Shown one piece after another: positions 19,521-27,972 of a DNA stretch of 64,000 bases. This stretch comes from Corynebacterium lactis RW2-5 (lineage in GTDB: Bacteria > Actinomycetota > Actinomycetes > Mycobacteriales > Mycobacteriaceae). The first letter of the stretch is position 1; each line of letters opens with the position of its first letter. The position numbers and the translations under genes are program-made. The notes below the pieces were generated by a model. It was not told the DNA's origin and did no database searches. It saw nothing but the letters and a program-made list of their open reading frames with translations. The DNA lies in contig NZ_CP006841.1 of the NCBI RefSeq assembly GCF_001274895.1, positions 62,001 through 126,000 on the forward strand, written 5' to 3'.

Positions 19521-20987
19521 ATGGACACAGGCAACACCGCATCCACTCCACGTCTGGCCCTGGTCACCGGAGCTACCGGTTACGTCGGTGGAAACGTCAC
19601 CCGAGAGTTAATTAATAAGGGGTGGGCCGTACGCACCTTGTCTCGTAGCCGTGACAAAGCCCTATCCATGGAGTGGGGTGACCACATCGTTGACGAGGGT
19701 GACACCGCCGGTGCCGGCCAGGTCGAAGTATTTGAAGGCGACGCATCGCGGCCCGAGGACCTCGATCAGGCTTTAAGGGGTATCGATGTGGCCTGGTATC
19801 TGGTGCATTCCATGTCCAGCGATGACGATTTCAAAGACACAGAGATTGCCATGGCTAAGGATTTCGCCGAGGCTGCAGAAAAAAACGAGGTGGGACGAAT
19901 CGTCTACCTGGGCGGACTGCACCCCGACGGTGAGGAACTATCCGAGCACCTGGATTCCCGGGTGAAGGTTGGCGAGGTATTCCTCGACTCCGAAGTTCCC
20001 ACGGCTGCTCTCCAGGCGGGTGTAGTGCTCGGTGCGGGGTCAATATCATTCGAGATGCTCAGGCATTTATCCGAGCGCCTTCCGGGTGCCATCGGGCCTA
20101 AGTGGATTCAGAACAGGATCACGCCTATTTCCGTCCGAGACGTGGTCTTCTACCTCACCGGTGCAGCAGACTTGCCCAAGGAGGTCAACCGTACCTTTGA
20201 CATCGGAGGCCCAGTCACCCACAGGTACGCGGACATGATGAAGGAGTACGCGGCGACGCTTCGCCTCGGCCCGAGGGTGATTTTTTCTGCTCCCGTGGCT
20301 ACACCCGAGCTCGCTTCGCACTGGATCTCTCTGGTCACACCCGTGGGAGCTCAGATTGCGAAGCCGCTAATCGGGAGTTTGATGCACGACACGGTGGTCA
20401 AGGAGCGTGACCTGGAGTCCTATATCGGCACCCCGGAGGGCGGTAATCAGTCCTTCAAGGAAGCTGTCCTGGCTGCTACGGAGCGCGTCGATACACGACG
20501 CTGGCTACGTACATTCGCGACGGTGGGAGCCGCGGTTGCCGCATGCGCGACAGTGGGCGGCATCCTAACCGATCCGAAGAATAAGGAGTACCGCCGTCTG
20601 GACCTGCCGTCGTGGCAGCCGCCGGCAGGGATTTTCCCGGTCGTCTGGACTGCGCTGTACGCCGATATTGCCGTGGTGAACTCACTAGTCCTGTCCGACA
20701 ACCTGGAATCTGACGACGATGGGGACAGTAAGTGTTCCGCACGTAGCAACAGTGTGGCACTGGGAATCAACCTTCTGCTAAATGCCGGCTGGCCCGGGGT
20801 GTTCTTCCGTTCGAAGAAGAAGGGTGTGGCCACAGTGTGGTCTGGAGCTCTGGCTCTAAGCTCCGCTGACTTGGTACGCCGAGCATGGAAATCCGCCCCG
20901 CAACGCGGAGTCGTTCTGGCCCCCTACGCAGCGTGGACTTCCTTCGCCACGATTCTCAGCGGAGCAATTCGTAGGAGGAATAGGTAG
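19521..20987 (+). CDS. fusion: NmrA-like NAD(P)-binding dehydrogenase plus TspO/MBR membrane domain
   Basis: Start chosen at ATG 19521 (GAGAGGAC upstream), giving 488 residues. Residues 1 to about 310 are an atypical SDR: LVTGATGYVGGNVTREL near 14, VAWYLVHSM, IVYLGGLHP; a catalytic YxxxK is not evident. From about 325 the sequence becomes membrane-like and carries the TspO/MBR signature: SWQPPAGIFPVVWTALY near 364-380, NLLLNAGWPGVFF, and a final LAPYAAWTSFATIL. TspO proteins bind porphyrins and cholesterol-like ligands and affect tetrapyrrole handling and oxidative stress. The joined architecture suggests a redox enzyme anchored to, or fed by, a tetrapyrrole or lipid sensor; this is inference. 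No frameshift separates the halves. Confidence 0.85.
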   Translation: MDTGNTASTPRLALVTGATGYVGGNVTRELINKGWAVRTLSRSRDKALSMEWGDHIVDEGDTAGAGQVEVFEGDASRPEDLDQALRGIDVAWYLVHSMSSDDDFKDTEIAMAKDFAEAAEKNEVGRIVYLGGLHPDGEELSEHLDSRVKVGEVFLDSEVPTAALQAGVVLGAGSISFEMLRHLSERLPGAIGPKWIQNRITPISVRDVVFYLTGAADLPKEVNRTFDIGGPVTHRYADMMKEYAATLRLGPRVIFSAPVATPELASHWISLVTPVGAQIAKPLIGSLMHDTVVKERDLESYIGTPEGGNQSFKEAVLAATERVDTRRWLRTFATVGAAVAACATVGGILTDPKNKEYRRLDLPSWQPPAGIFPVVWTALYADIAVVNSLVLSDNLESDDDGDSKCSARSNSVALGINLLLNAGWPGVFFRSKKKGVATVWSGALALSSADLVRRAWKSAPQRGVVLAPYAAWTSFATILSGAIRRRNR

Positions 20988-21020
20988 AGGTGGCCACTCA
21001 TGCTCCTGGTCTGAGGGGAC

Positions 21021-22124
21021 CTACCGGGGCAGGTCGATACCTTCCCGGTAGAGCTTCCAGAACTCCTCTGCCTGAGAGCCCCAGGCAACGTTGACTCCGT
21101 CGGGTGCCATGCGGGTGGGCAGGGTTGCGGAGGAAACAGGAGTTGAAACGACGGCCCTGAGCAGTTGTTGCATTTCTCCGATGCCGAGAGTGTGCTTGGT
21201 TTCGCCGGCAAGCGTGTTTAGAAGAATCGTGAAATCGCTGATGGATTGAATGGTGCCGCGATTGTCGACAATTTCGCGCTGGCGAAAATAATCGAGGATG
21301 GCGCCGAGGATTTCCTGCTGACGGTTAATCCGGGCGAGGTCGCTGCCATCGGCGACCGTTTTGCGTGCGCGCAGCTGCTTGAGAACCTCAGCTCCTGTGA
21401 AATGGCGAACCATGGGGGTCGCAGATGGTTCGCTCGCGGCGGATTCGGGGCGTTTGCTATTACGGACAATGAGCCCGTTTTTGTCGGTGGGTAGGTCGAC
21501 GCCGCCGAGCGCGTCGATGGTGTCGGTTGCACCAGAAAAGGTAATGGCGACGCTGTCATGGATAGAGATGCCAGAGGCCTCGGAGAGTGCAGTCGCTGCG
21601 CAGGACATCCCGGCTGCGGCGGGGCTGTCGGGGACCGTCCCCGAGTTGGTGTCGTCACCGGTGATTGAACCGTAGGCGAATGCTGCGTTGAGTTTGTCCA
21701 TTTCACCGGCATGGCTGCCAGTGCATTTGGGCATTGTGACTTGGGAGTCCCGAGGGACGGAGACGATATCAATCCAGCGTGGGTTCTCACGGGTTCTGAT
21801 GAGCATCATCACGTCGGAGCGCTGAGCTTCGAACTGGCTGCTCGAGCTATCGATGCCGAGGAGGAGGATAGTTCGAGGCTGATCAGCGCTAGTTTCGACA
21901 TCGCTCAATTGGCTGACGGGGCGGATGTGCCACCACAGGGTAGCTGCGAGAACCATCACAATGATGAGGAGCACTGCGACAGCCGTGACGAATGCTGAAA
22001 CTATGGGGTGCGAAAGTAGGAATGCTGACCATTTTTCGCGATTGGGTGTCTCGGAAGTGAGAAGATAACTCGGTTCGCGCGGAGCTGGTTTCTGCGGCCC
22101 GGAGGCGGTCGGGTTTTGTGCCAC
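21021..22124 (-). CDS. LytR-CpsA-Psr (LCP) family phosphotransferase
   Basis: 367 residues from a GTG at 22124. There is a cytoplasmic N-tail of about 40 residues, one membrane span (VTAVAVLLIIVMVLAAT), then the extracellular LCP domain. That domain has ILLLGIDSSSS, the Arg/Asp pair in RSDVMMLIRT, VSVPRDSQV and KLNAAFAYG. LCP enzymes move lipid-linked glycans such as arabinogalactan or teichoic acid onto peptidoglycan. Its position, divergent from a glycan cluster, suggests that it attaches that cluster's product. No strong Shine-Dalgarno precedes the GTG, so the exact start is less sure. Confidence 0.86.
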   Translation of the reverse strand: MAQNPTASGPQKPAPREPSYLLTSETPNREKWSAFLLSHPIVSAFVTAVAVLLIIVMVLAATLWWHIRPVSQLSDVETSADQPRTILLLGIDSSSSQFEAQRSDVMMLIRTRENPRWIDIVSVPRDSQVTMPKCTGSHAGEMDKLNAAFAYGSITGDDTNSGTVPDSPAAAGMSCAATALSEASGISIHDSVAITFSGATDTIDALGGVDLPTDKNGLIVRNSKRPESAASEPSATPMVRHFTGAEVLKQLRARKTVADGSDLARINRQQEILGAILDYFRQREIVDNRGTIQSISDFTILLNTLAGETKHTLGIGEMQQLLRAVVSTPVSSATLPTRMAPDGVNVAWGSQAEEFWKLYREGIDLPR

Positions 22125-22193
22125 AGAGAAGACTTTAGCAACCCAAATATCGTTTTATTCAGCGGGTTTTCGAATTTCAATGGGATGTGTATG

Positions 22194-22209
22194 AGTGATA
22201 TGAGTCACA
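22194..22209. promoter_or_regulatory. GlxR (CRP-type) binding site
   Basis: AGTGATATGAGTCACA matches the corynebacterial GlxR consensus TGTGA-N6-TCACA at all fixed positions but the first. It lies in the 293-bp region between the LCP gene and the glycan cluster, 70 bp from the former and 209 bp from the latter. GlxR is the cAMP-responsive global regulator of Corynebacterium. Confidence 0.6.
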
Positions 22210-22417
22210 TAACCTCATGTGTTCTAAAAATTTAGCCCTCTTACCAGGTCAGAGAAAAATGGCAACCGCGTGGTGGAATTACGGTTACCTCACATGCGGT
22301 GCAGACGCCCATTGTTAAGAAGATATAACCACAATAACTTTGTGTCCATCAAAAGTATGTACGCCAGCGCAGCGGAAGAACATGCAGTGCTGTTAACACA
22401 ACACCAGGGGCACCATT

Positions 22418-24265
22418 ATGAAAGTTGGAGAATGGAAGCAGGCGCAGTGGGTTGCGCTTGACGTACTGGCGTGGCTAATTGCTCTGGCAGCAATGGTGGG
22501 CCTTATCAATGATGATATGGTGGCGCTGTCCAACATTTCGAGCACGAATTACATTATTATCGGCTTGGCGATACTGGTTATGGTGCTGTTGGGCATCTCA
22601 CTCGGTGAGTACTCCTCCCCGCAGCGTGTCTGGCCGGGCAGCCGCACGGAGGATATCGTCCTGTTCATCCTCAACATGGCCGCATCCGTGACGGCTTCGG
22701 CGTTGACCATCATCCTGGTAACGAATCCGCCGATTGAATGGTTCATTCCGCTCGCCGCAGGTATCTGCGCGACCCTGTTCGGGATTCTGGCCCGCACGGT
22801 CGCACGCTGGATCGCGACCAACTTCAGGTCAAAACACCGCTGCGAGCGATTGGTAATTCTGGGTGCCGGTCGGCGTGCTAAGTACTTCATCAACAGCCTG
22901 ACCGATGCCGGAACCTCTCGTGATAATCGATTCCAGGTTGTCGCGGTCGTTGATCCGGAGCAGGGGTCTGTCCACCGCTTCCACGGTCTGCGTGTCGTAC
23001 GCGGAATTGAGCAGCTCGAGGATGTGGCTTCGCGTACCCGCGCCGAATCCGTCATCATTGCCACTGATGAGGCGCTGTCGACCGAGTATATCAACGTGCT
23101 CAACCACATCTGCGAGGAATCGCAGCTGCGTCTGCTGGTGCTGCCGCCGGTGGAGGAGTACTCCCGCCATCGCGGTGCCCGCACGACTTCCCAGGTTCGC
23201 GAAATCAACATTGCCGATCTGATTGGCCGCCAGCCGCTGAACCTGGACGAGACGAAGGTCTCCTCCTTCATCCGAGGCAAGAAGGTGCTGGTTACCGGCG
23301 CAGGTGGCTCCATTGGCTCCGAGATTTGCCGCCAGGTCCACCGCTTCGGCCCCTCCGAGCTGATCATGCTCGATCGCGATGAGGGCGGCCTGCACGCCAC
23401 CCAGCTCTCGCTCACCGGCACAGCGCTTCTCGACGGCTCCGACACCGTCCTGGCCGATATCCGTGACGCGGAGACTCTGAACCAGATTTTCGCCGAGCGC
23501 CAGCCGGATATTGTGTATCACGCTGCGGCCCTGAAGCACCTGCCCCTTCTGGAGAGCTACCCGGCCGAGGCGGTCCAGACCAACGTCGTCGGCACGCAGA
23601 ATGTCCTGAATGCTGCAGCAAGGGCAAATGTCTGCACCTTCATCAATATTTCCACTGATAAGGCGGCAAATCCGGCGTCGATTCTGGGCGAGTCGAAGCG
23701 CGCCGCGGAGCGCCTGACCGCGCATATGGGCAACGAGCACTCCGGCGTCTGGGCGTCGGTGCGCTTTGGAAACGTGTTTGGCTCCCGCGGCTCGGTAATT
23801 ACCACCTTCCAGCGCCAGATCGAGGAGGGCGGCCCGGTGACGGTGACGCACCCGGAGGTCGAGCGCTACTTCATGACCATCCCCGAGGCCTCCCAGCTGG
23901 TGCTGCAGGCCACGGTCGTCGCGGAGTCCGGCGAGACGCTGGTGCTAGAGATGGGAAAGCCGGTGCGCATCGCCGACCTTGCCCGCAACCTGATTAAGCT
24001 TCACGACGCCGACGTGGACATCGTCTACACCGGTCTTCGCGAGGGCGAGAAAATCTCCGAGGACCTGGTCGACGATCGCGAGGAGGCAGCCGTCGGAGAC
24101 CGACACCCGCTGATTACCGAGGTCCGCGTCGAGGCGGAGCCGCTCGACCCGTCGATTGATTTCTACACGCACGACCACCAGGGTGCGCGACGTTGGCTCG
24201 CGGAGCACGGCGGCTCGGAGCAGACCCACGCTGTGATGTCGGCAGCGGTCGGAGAGCAGAGCTAG
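22418..24265 (+). CDS. membrane UDP-N-acetylglucosamine 4,6-dehydratase (PglF/WbpM/CapD family)
   Basis: 615 residues. Four membrane helices in residues about 10-125 are followed by a first Rossmann fold (LVILGAGRRAKYF near 144) and the catalytic extended SDR (VLVTGAGGSIGSEICRQ near 290, HAAALKHLPLLE, STDKAANPASILGESKR near 412). This architecture is that of PglF/WbpM, which convert UDP-GlcNAc to the 4-keto-6-deoxy sugar. It is the likely first step toward the 4-amino sugar made with the aminotransferase and acetyltransferase of this cluster. The ATG follows AGGGG. The next gene starts on its stop codon. Confidence 0.9.
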   Translation: MKVGEWKQAQWVALDVLAWLIALAAMVGLINDDMVALSNISSTNYIIIGLAILVMVLLGISLGEYSSPQRVWPGSRTEDIVLFILNMAASVTASALTIILVTNPPIEWFIPLAAGICATLFGILARTVARWIATNFRSKHRCERLVILGAGRRAKYFINSLTDAGTSRDNRFQVVAVVDPEQGSVHRFHGLRVVRGIEQLEDVASRTRAESVIIATDEALSTEYINVLNHICEESQLRLLVLPPVEEYSRHRGARTTSQVREINIADLIGRQPLNLDETKVSSFIRGKKVLVTGAGGSIGSEICRQVHRFGPSELIMLDRDEGGLHATQLSLTGTALLDGSDTVLADIRDAETLNQIFAERQPDIVYHAAALKHLPLLESYPAEAVQTNVVGTQNVLNAAARANVCTFINISTDKAANPASILGESKRAAERLTAHMGNEHSGVWASVRFGNVFGSRGSVITTFQRQIEEGGPVTVTHPEVERYFMTIPEASQLVLQATVVAESGETLVLEMGKPVRIADLARNLIKLHDADVDIVYTGLREGEKISEDLVDDREEAAVGDRHPLITEVRVEAEPLDPSIDFYTHDHQGARRWLAEHGGSEQTHAVMSAAVGEQS

Positions 24266-25536
24266 TGGCAGCACCCGCATCGCCCGCTTCTTCGCAGGTA
24301 GGGCGACGTATCCGCACAGTTGCGACGATTTCGGCGGCCTCGGCGCTGGCCGCGGTCGTCGCTTTCGTGGTAAGTATCCTATCCGCGCGAGTGCTGGGGC
24401 CTTCCGGTCGAGGAGAGGTCGCGACGGTCCTCCAGTTCGCCTATGTGGTGGCTCCTTTCGTCGGATTCGGCGCAGACCGGCTGTTGCTGCGCCGCGATGA
24501 CCGCGCCCACGGTCTGGTCCCTTCCGTATCAGCGATGGTGCTGGTCGCCGCCTTGGCCGCGCTGGTGGCGGGGCTCGTCTACGGCCCGTGGCTCGCGCTG
24601 ACCGGCGTGGTCGCGCTGGTTACTGTGTCCTTCGCCATCGTCCGAGCGGTCGCGATCAGTCGCGGCAGGATTGCTTTCTTCGTCGCTTTCTTCGCCGCCT
24701 TCCAGGGCTCCGTGCTGCTGATTAGCCTGGCGCTGTACTTCCTCGGAGTGTCCGACTGGAGAGCCTGGGCCGCCGCCTATATCTTCCCGGCGCTGCCGCT
24801 TGCGGCGTGGGCTCTCGCTAAAGCGCGGGCGCTCACGGATGCGCGGGCCGGTGGTGTTATCGAGACTGCGCGCACGAACGCCCCGTTCATTGCATCGGGG
24901 TTGGGCACGCTGGCGGCCACCCGCCTCGATCGCGTCCTGCTGCCGGCACTGGCGTCGCCGGCTTCGCTCGGCCTGTACATCGTCGTGGCCACTGCCACGG
25001 AGCCGCTGTACTGGGTCGCGCAGTCGGTCGCCGATCAGCGAACCAGTGAAACGAGTGGGCAGGGCCGTACGCAGGTGTCGTCGGCAAGCGTGGGGAAGAG
25101 GCTCGCAGTGATTGCGGCCGCCTACGCGCTGCTCGGAGGCATCGGCGGCGCGGTGCTCTACGTGCTGATCGTGCCGGTGTTTGGGTCGGAGTTCGCGCCC
25201 GCGCGTGAGTTGGTGGCGCCGCTGGCGGTCGCGGCAGTTCTCCTGGGCTGCTACCGGCACCTATGCGGCGAGATCCTCGGCAGCGCAAACCCGCGCCGGA
25301 TTGGCGTGGTGGAGCTAGCTGCAGTGGTCATCGCTGTGGTCTGCTACCCGATCGGAATTCTGCTTGCCGACGCCCTCGGCGCCGCCTGGGCCAGCGCTGT
25401 CGTGTACCTGCTGGCGGGGCTGGTTGCGGCAGGCGTGCTGCTGCGTGGTGCGTCGCGAGGCGGGGATAGCGGCGGTGTCAGTGGCAGCGATGGCGGCAGC
25501 GAAAAAGATACTTCTACCAGCGTCGAAGGGGCGTAG
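24265..25536 (+). CDS. polysaccharide flippase (Wzx/MATE-like)
   Basis: Start chosen at GTG 24265, overlapping the previous stop by one base (TAGTG); about 423 residues with 11-12 predicted membrane segments and little else. The N-terminal RIRTVATISAASALAAVVAF followed by ARVLGPSGRGEV matches the first helix and loop of polysaccharide-export flippases. Its role is to move the lipid-linked glycan across the membrane. The C-terminal tail is Gly/Ser-rich and hydrophilic. Two 11-mer copies lie in this gene (25079-25089 and 25362-25372). Confidence 0.8.
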   Translation: MAAPASPASSQVGRRIRTVATISAASALAAVVAFVVSILSARVLGPSGRGEVATVLQFAYVVAPFVGFGADRLLLRRDDRAHGLVPSVSAMVLVAALAALVAGLVYGPWLALTGVVALVTVSFAIVRAVAISRGRIAFFVAFFAAFQGSVLLISLALYFLGVSDWRAWAAAYIFPALPLAAWALAKARALTDARAGGVIETARTNAPFIASGLGTLAATRLDRVLLPALASPASLGLYIVVATATEPLYWVAQSVADQRTSETSGQGRTQVSSASVGKRLAVIAAAYALLGGIGGAVLYVLIVPVFGSEFAPARELVAPLAVAAVLLGCYRHLCGEILGSANPRRIGVVELAAVVIAVVCYPIGILLADALGAAWASAVVYLLAGLVAAGVLLRGASRGGDSGGVSGSDGGSEKDTSTSVEGA

Positions 25537-25543
25537 TTAGATT

Positions 25544-26758
25544 ATGCGAAAGTCAATGCGTATCACCTACATTCACCAGCACTTTGTGCTGCCGGGCGAG
25601 CCGGGTGGGTCGCGTCCCTACGAGTTCGCGAGGCGGATGGCGGCCGACGGCCATCACGTGACCATGATCTGTGGCGGCCAGGCGCCGATGGATCGCGTCG
25701 TCGACGGCATTCACGTCCGCCGCCTGGCTATTCCGTATCGCAATGAGATGTCGACGCGGGAGCGCATCGGCAGCTTCGTGAGCTTCCTGGTGCGGGCCTC
25801 GGTGGTCGCCGCGCGGGTGCCTGCCGACGTCGTTTTCGCCTCGTCCACCCCGCTGACCGTGGCGGTGCCGGGCATCGTGGCTAAGTTCGTGCGCCGGGCG
25901 CCGCTGGTGTCCGAGATCCGTGACCTGTGGCCGGAGGTGCCCATCAAGCTGGGATATCTCAACAACCCGGTGGCGATATTCCTGGCGAAGACGCTGGAGA
26001 AGGCATTCTACGCGGCGTCCTCGCAGGTGGTGGCGCTGTCGCCATCGATGGGGCAGGGAGTCGCTGCAGTCGCACCGGGCAAGGACGTGACCGTGATTCC
26101 GAATGCGTCGGACTTTGAGCGTTTCGACGTGCCCGCCGACCAGCGCGCCGCCTTCCGCGCCGAGCAGGGCTGGGGCGATGACGTTGTCGCCGTGTACGCC
26201 GGCGGGTTCGGTATGTCCTACCAGCTGGAATGGATCGTCGACCTGGCAGAGCAGCTGCGCCGCGACGGTGTCGAGGGCGTGCGTTTCGTCCTGATTGGCC
26301 AGGGCAGCGACTCGGAGGCCCTGCACCGGCGGGCCCTGGATGCGGGGCTGGACGCGGATGCGATGTTCCTCGGGCGGCAGCCTAAGGAGGCGGTGGCGAA
26401 GTATGTTTCGGCCGCTGACGTGGCGCTATCCCCGCTGCGAGACGACCCCTGCCTGGAGGGCAACTCCCTGAACAAGGTATTCGACGCTATGGCCGCCTCC
26501 CGTCCGGTTGTGTTCAACCATGGCGGATGGCTGGAGGAGGCGGCCACCGAGCACGACTCGGGTTGGCGCCTGCCGCGCGATATCCCGGCCGCGGCCCGCA
26601 AGTTCGCCGAGATTGTCGCCGACCGCGATGCGCTGCGCGCCGCGGGCCAGCGCAATCGGGCGCTGGGCGAGAAGCGTTTTGCCCGCGACAGCCTGTACTC
26701 CCAGCTCATGGACGTGCTCAATAGTGCCGTTAGCGGCATTCGGAAGGAACAGAACTAA
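25544..26758 (+). CDS. GT4 glycosyltransferase (WcaI/WbuB-like)
   Basis: 404 residues. The N-terminal RITYIHQHFVLPGEPGGSRP is typical of WbuB/WcaI GT-B transferases, with EIRDLWPEVPIKLG in the acceptor domain. The C-terminal nucleotide-sugar domain contains VIPNASDFERF, AVYAGGFGMSYQLEW, LIGQGSD and LSPLRDDPCLEGNSLNKVFD (the EX7E region). It adds a sugar, possibly an amino sugar, to the lipid-linked intermediate on the cytoplasmic side. A second ATG at 25556 is possible. Its stop overlaps the next start (TAATG). Confidence 0.86.
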   Translation: MRKSMRITYIHQHFVLPGEPGGSRPYEFARRMAADGHHVTMICGGQAPMDRVVDGIHVRRLAIPYRNEMSTRERIGSFVSFLVRASVVAARVPADVVFASSTPLTVAVPGIVAKFVRRAPLVSEIRDLWPEVPIKLGYLNNPVAIFLAKTLEKAFYAASSQVVALSPSMGQGVAAVAPGKDVTVIPNASDFERFDVPADQRAAFRAEQGWGDDVVAVYAGGFGMSYQLEWIVDLAEQLRRDGVEGVRFVLIGQGSDSEALHRRALDAGLDADAMFLGRQPKEAVAKYVSAADVALSPLRDDPCLEGNSLNKVFDAMAASRPVVFNHGGWLEEAATEHDSGWRLPRDIPAAARKFAEIVADRDALRAAGQRNRALGEKRFARDSLYSQLMDVLNSAVSGIRKEQN

Positions 26759-27972
26759 TGACCTCATCTACCGTTGCACCTAGCACTGCCGCTCAGGACT
26801 CCACTCCAACAAGCGCTGATCAGAAGCGTATTTTCCTGTCTCTGGCGACCGTTACGAAGGCCGAGGAGGAGGCTGTCGTCCGCGCCCTGCACTCGGGTTG
26901 GGTGGCACCCCTCGGACCGGAGGTCGATGCCTTCGAGTCCGAGATTGCCGAGCGCTGCGGCGTAGCCCACGGGCTGGCGCTATCCTCTGGCACCGCGGGA
27001 CTGCACTTGGCGCTTCTGGCGCTGGGAGTCGGCCGCGGAGATTTCGTGCCGGTATCCTCAATGACTTTCGCCGCGACCACGAATGCGATCTCCTACGTCG
27101 GCGCGACGCCTGTGTTTATCGATTCCACCGAGGACGGCAACATCGACCCGCAGCTGCTGGTCAGCACTGTTGAGGAGCTGCTGGCGGAGGGGCGTAGCGT
27201 GCCGGTCGTCGTGGTGGTGGACCTGTTCGGCCGCTGCGCCGACTACCCGGCCTTCGCCCCGCGCTTGGCCGAGCTCGGTGTCGCCATCGTCGAGGACGCC
27301 GCCGAAGCTCTGGGCGCCTCGGTCGACGGCAAACCCGCTGGTAGCTTCGGCCGCGCCGCCGCCCTGTCCTTCAACGGAAACAAGATTATGACCACATCCG
27401 GCGGCGGGATGCTGCTGTCCGACGACACCCGCCTGATTGGTCAGGCCCGCTACCTGTCCACGCAGGCCCGACAGCCCGTCGCCTGGTACGAGCACACCGA
27501 TATCGGTTACAACTACCGCCTATCCAATCTGCTGGCGGCACTCGGGCGCGCGCAGCACGACCGCCTCGACACCATGATCGCCCGCCGTCGCGAGATCCGC
27601 GATGCCTACATAGAGTTGCTCGCTTCGCTTCCCGACGATGCCCCGGGCAAAGGAACGCGCCTGCTCTCCGACAGCGACGAACGCTTCACGGAGAACTGCT
27701 GGCTGACATCGATTGTGTTGCCACAAAAGGTTGTCGATGAGGGGGTCTTGACGCCGGACATCGTCATAGAGGCGCTGGGCAAGGCCAACATTGAGGCGCG
27801 CCACCTGTGGAAGCCGATGCACCTACAGCCGCTATACGAAGGTTCCCGCGCGGTGGTCAATGGCACTGCCGAGAATCTCTTTTCCCGAGGCATTACTCTG
27901 CCTAGTGGACCCGCACTGGATGACAATGATGTGGCGCGGGTGATAAGCGTTTTGAGGGAAGTACTGGGATGA
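26758..27972 (+). CDS. PLP-dependent sugar aminotransferase (DegT/DnrJ/EryC1/StrS; PglE-like)
   Basis: 404 residues. The motifs are those of the sugar aminotransferase family: ALSSGTAGLHLALLALGV, FVPVSSMTFAATTNAISYVG, VEDAAEALGA, and the PLP-binding Lys209 in SFNGNKIMTTSGGG. The C-terminal half has YNYRLSNLLAALG. With a PglF-like dehydratase and a PglD-like acetyltransferase nearby, its product is probably UDP-4-amino-4,6-dideoxy-GlcNAc. It overlaps both neighbours by 1-4 bp (TAATG, then ATGA), showing tight translational coupling. Confidence 0.88.
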   Translation: MTSSTVAPSTAAQDSTPTSADQKRIFLSLATVTKAEEEAVVRALHSGWVAPLGPEVDAFESEIAERCGVAHGLALSSGTAGLHLALLALGVGRGDFVPVSSMTFAATTNAISYVGATPVFIDSTEDGNIDPQLLVSTVEELLAEGRSVPVVVVVDLFGRCADYPAFAPRLAELGVAIVEDAAEALGASVDGKPAGSFGRAAALSFNGNKIMTTSGGGMLLSDDTRLIGQARYLSTQARQPVAWYEHTDIGYNYRLSNLLAALGRAQHDRLDTMIARRREIRDAYIELLASLPDDAPGKGTRLLSDSDERFTENCWLTSIVLPQKVVDEGVLTPDIVIEALGKANIEARHLWKPMHLQPLYEGSRAVVNGTAENLFSRGITLPSGPALDDNDVARVISVLREVLG

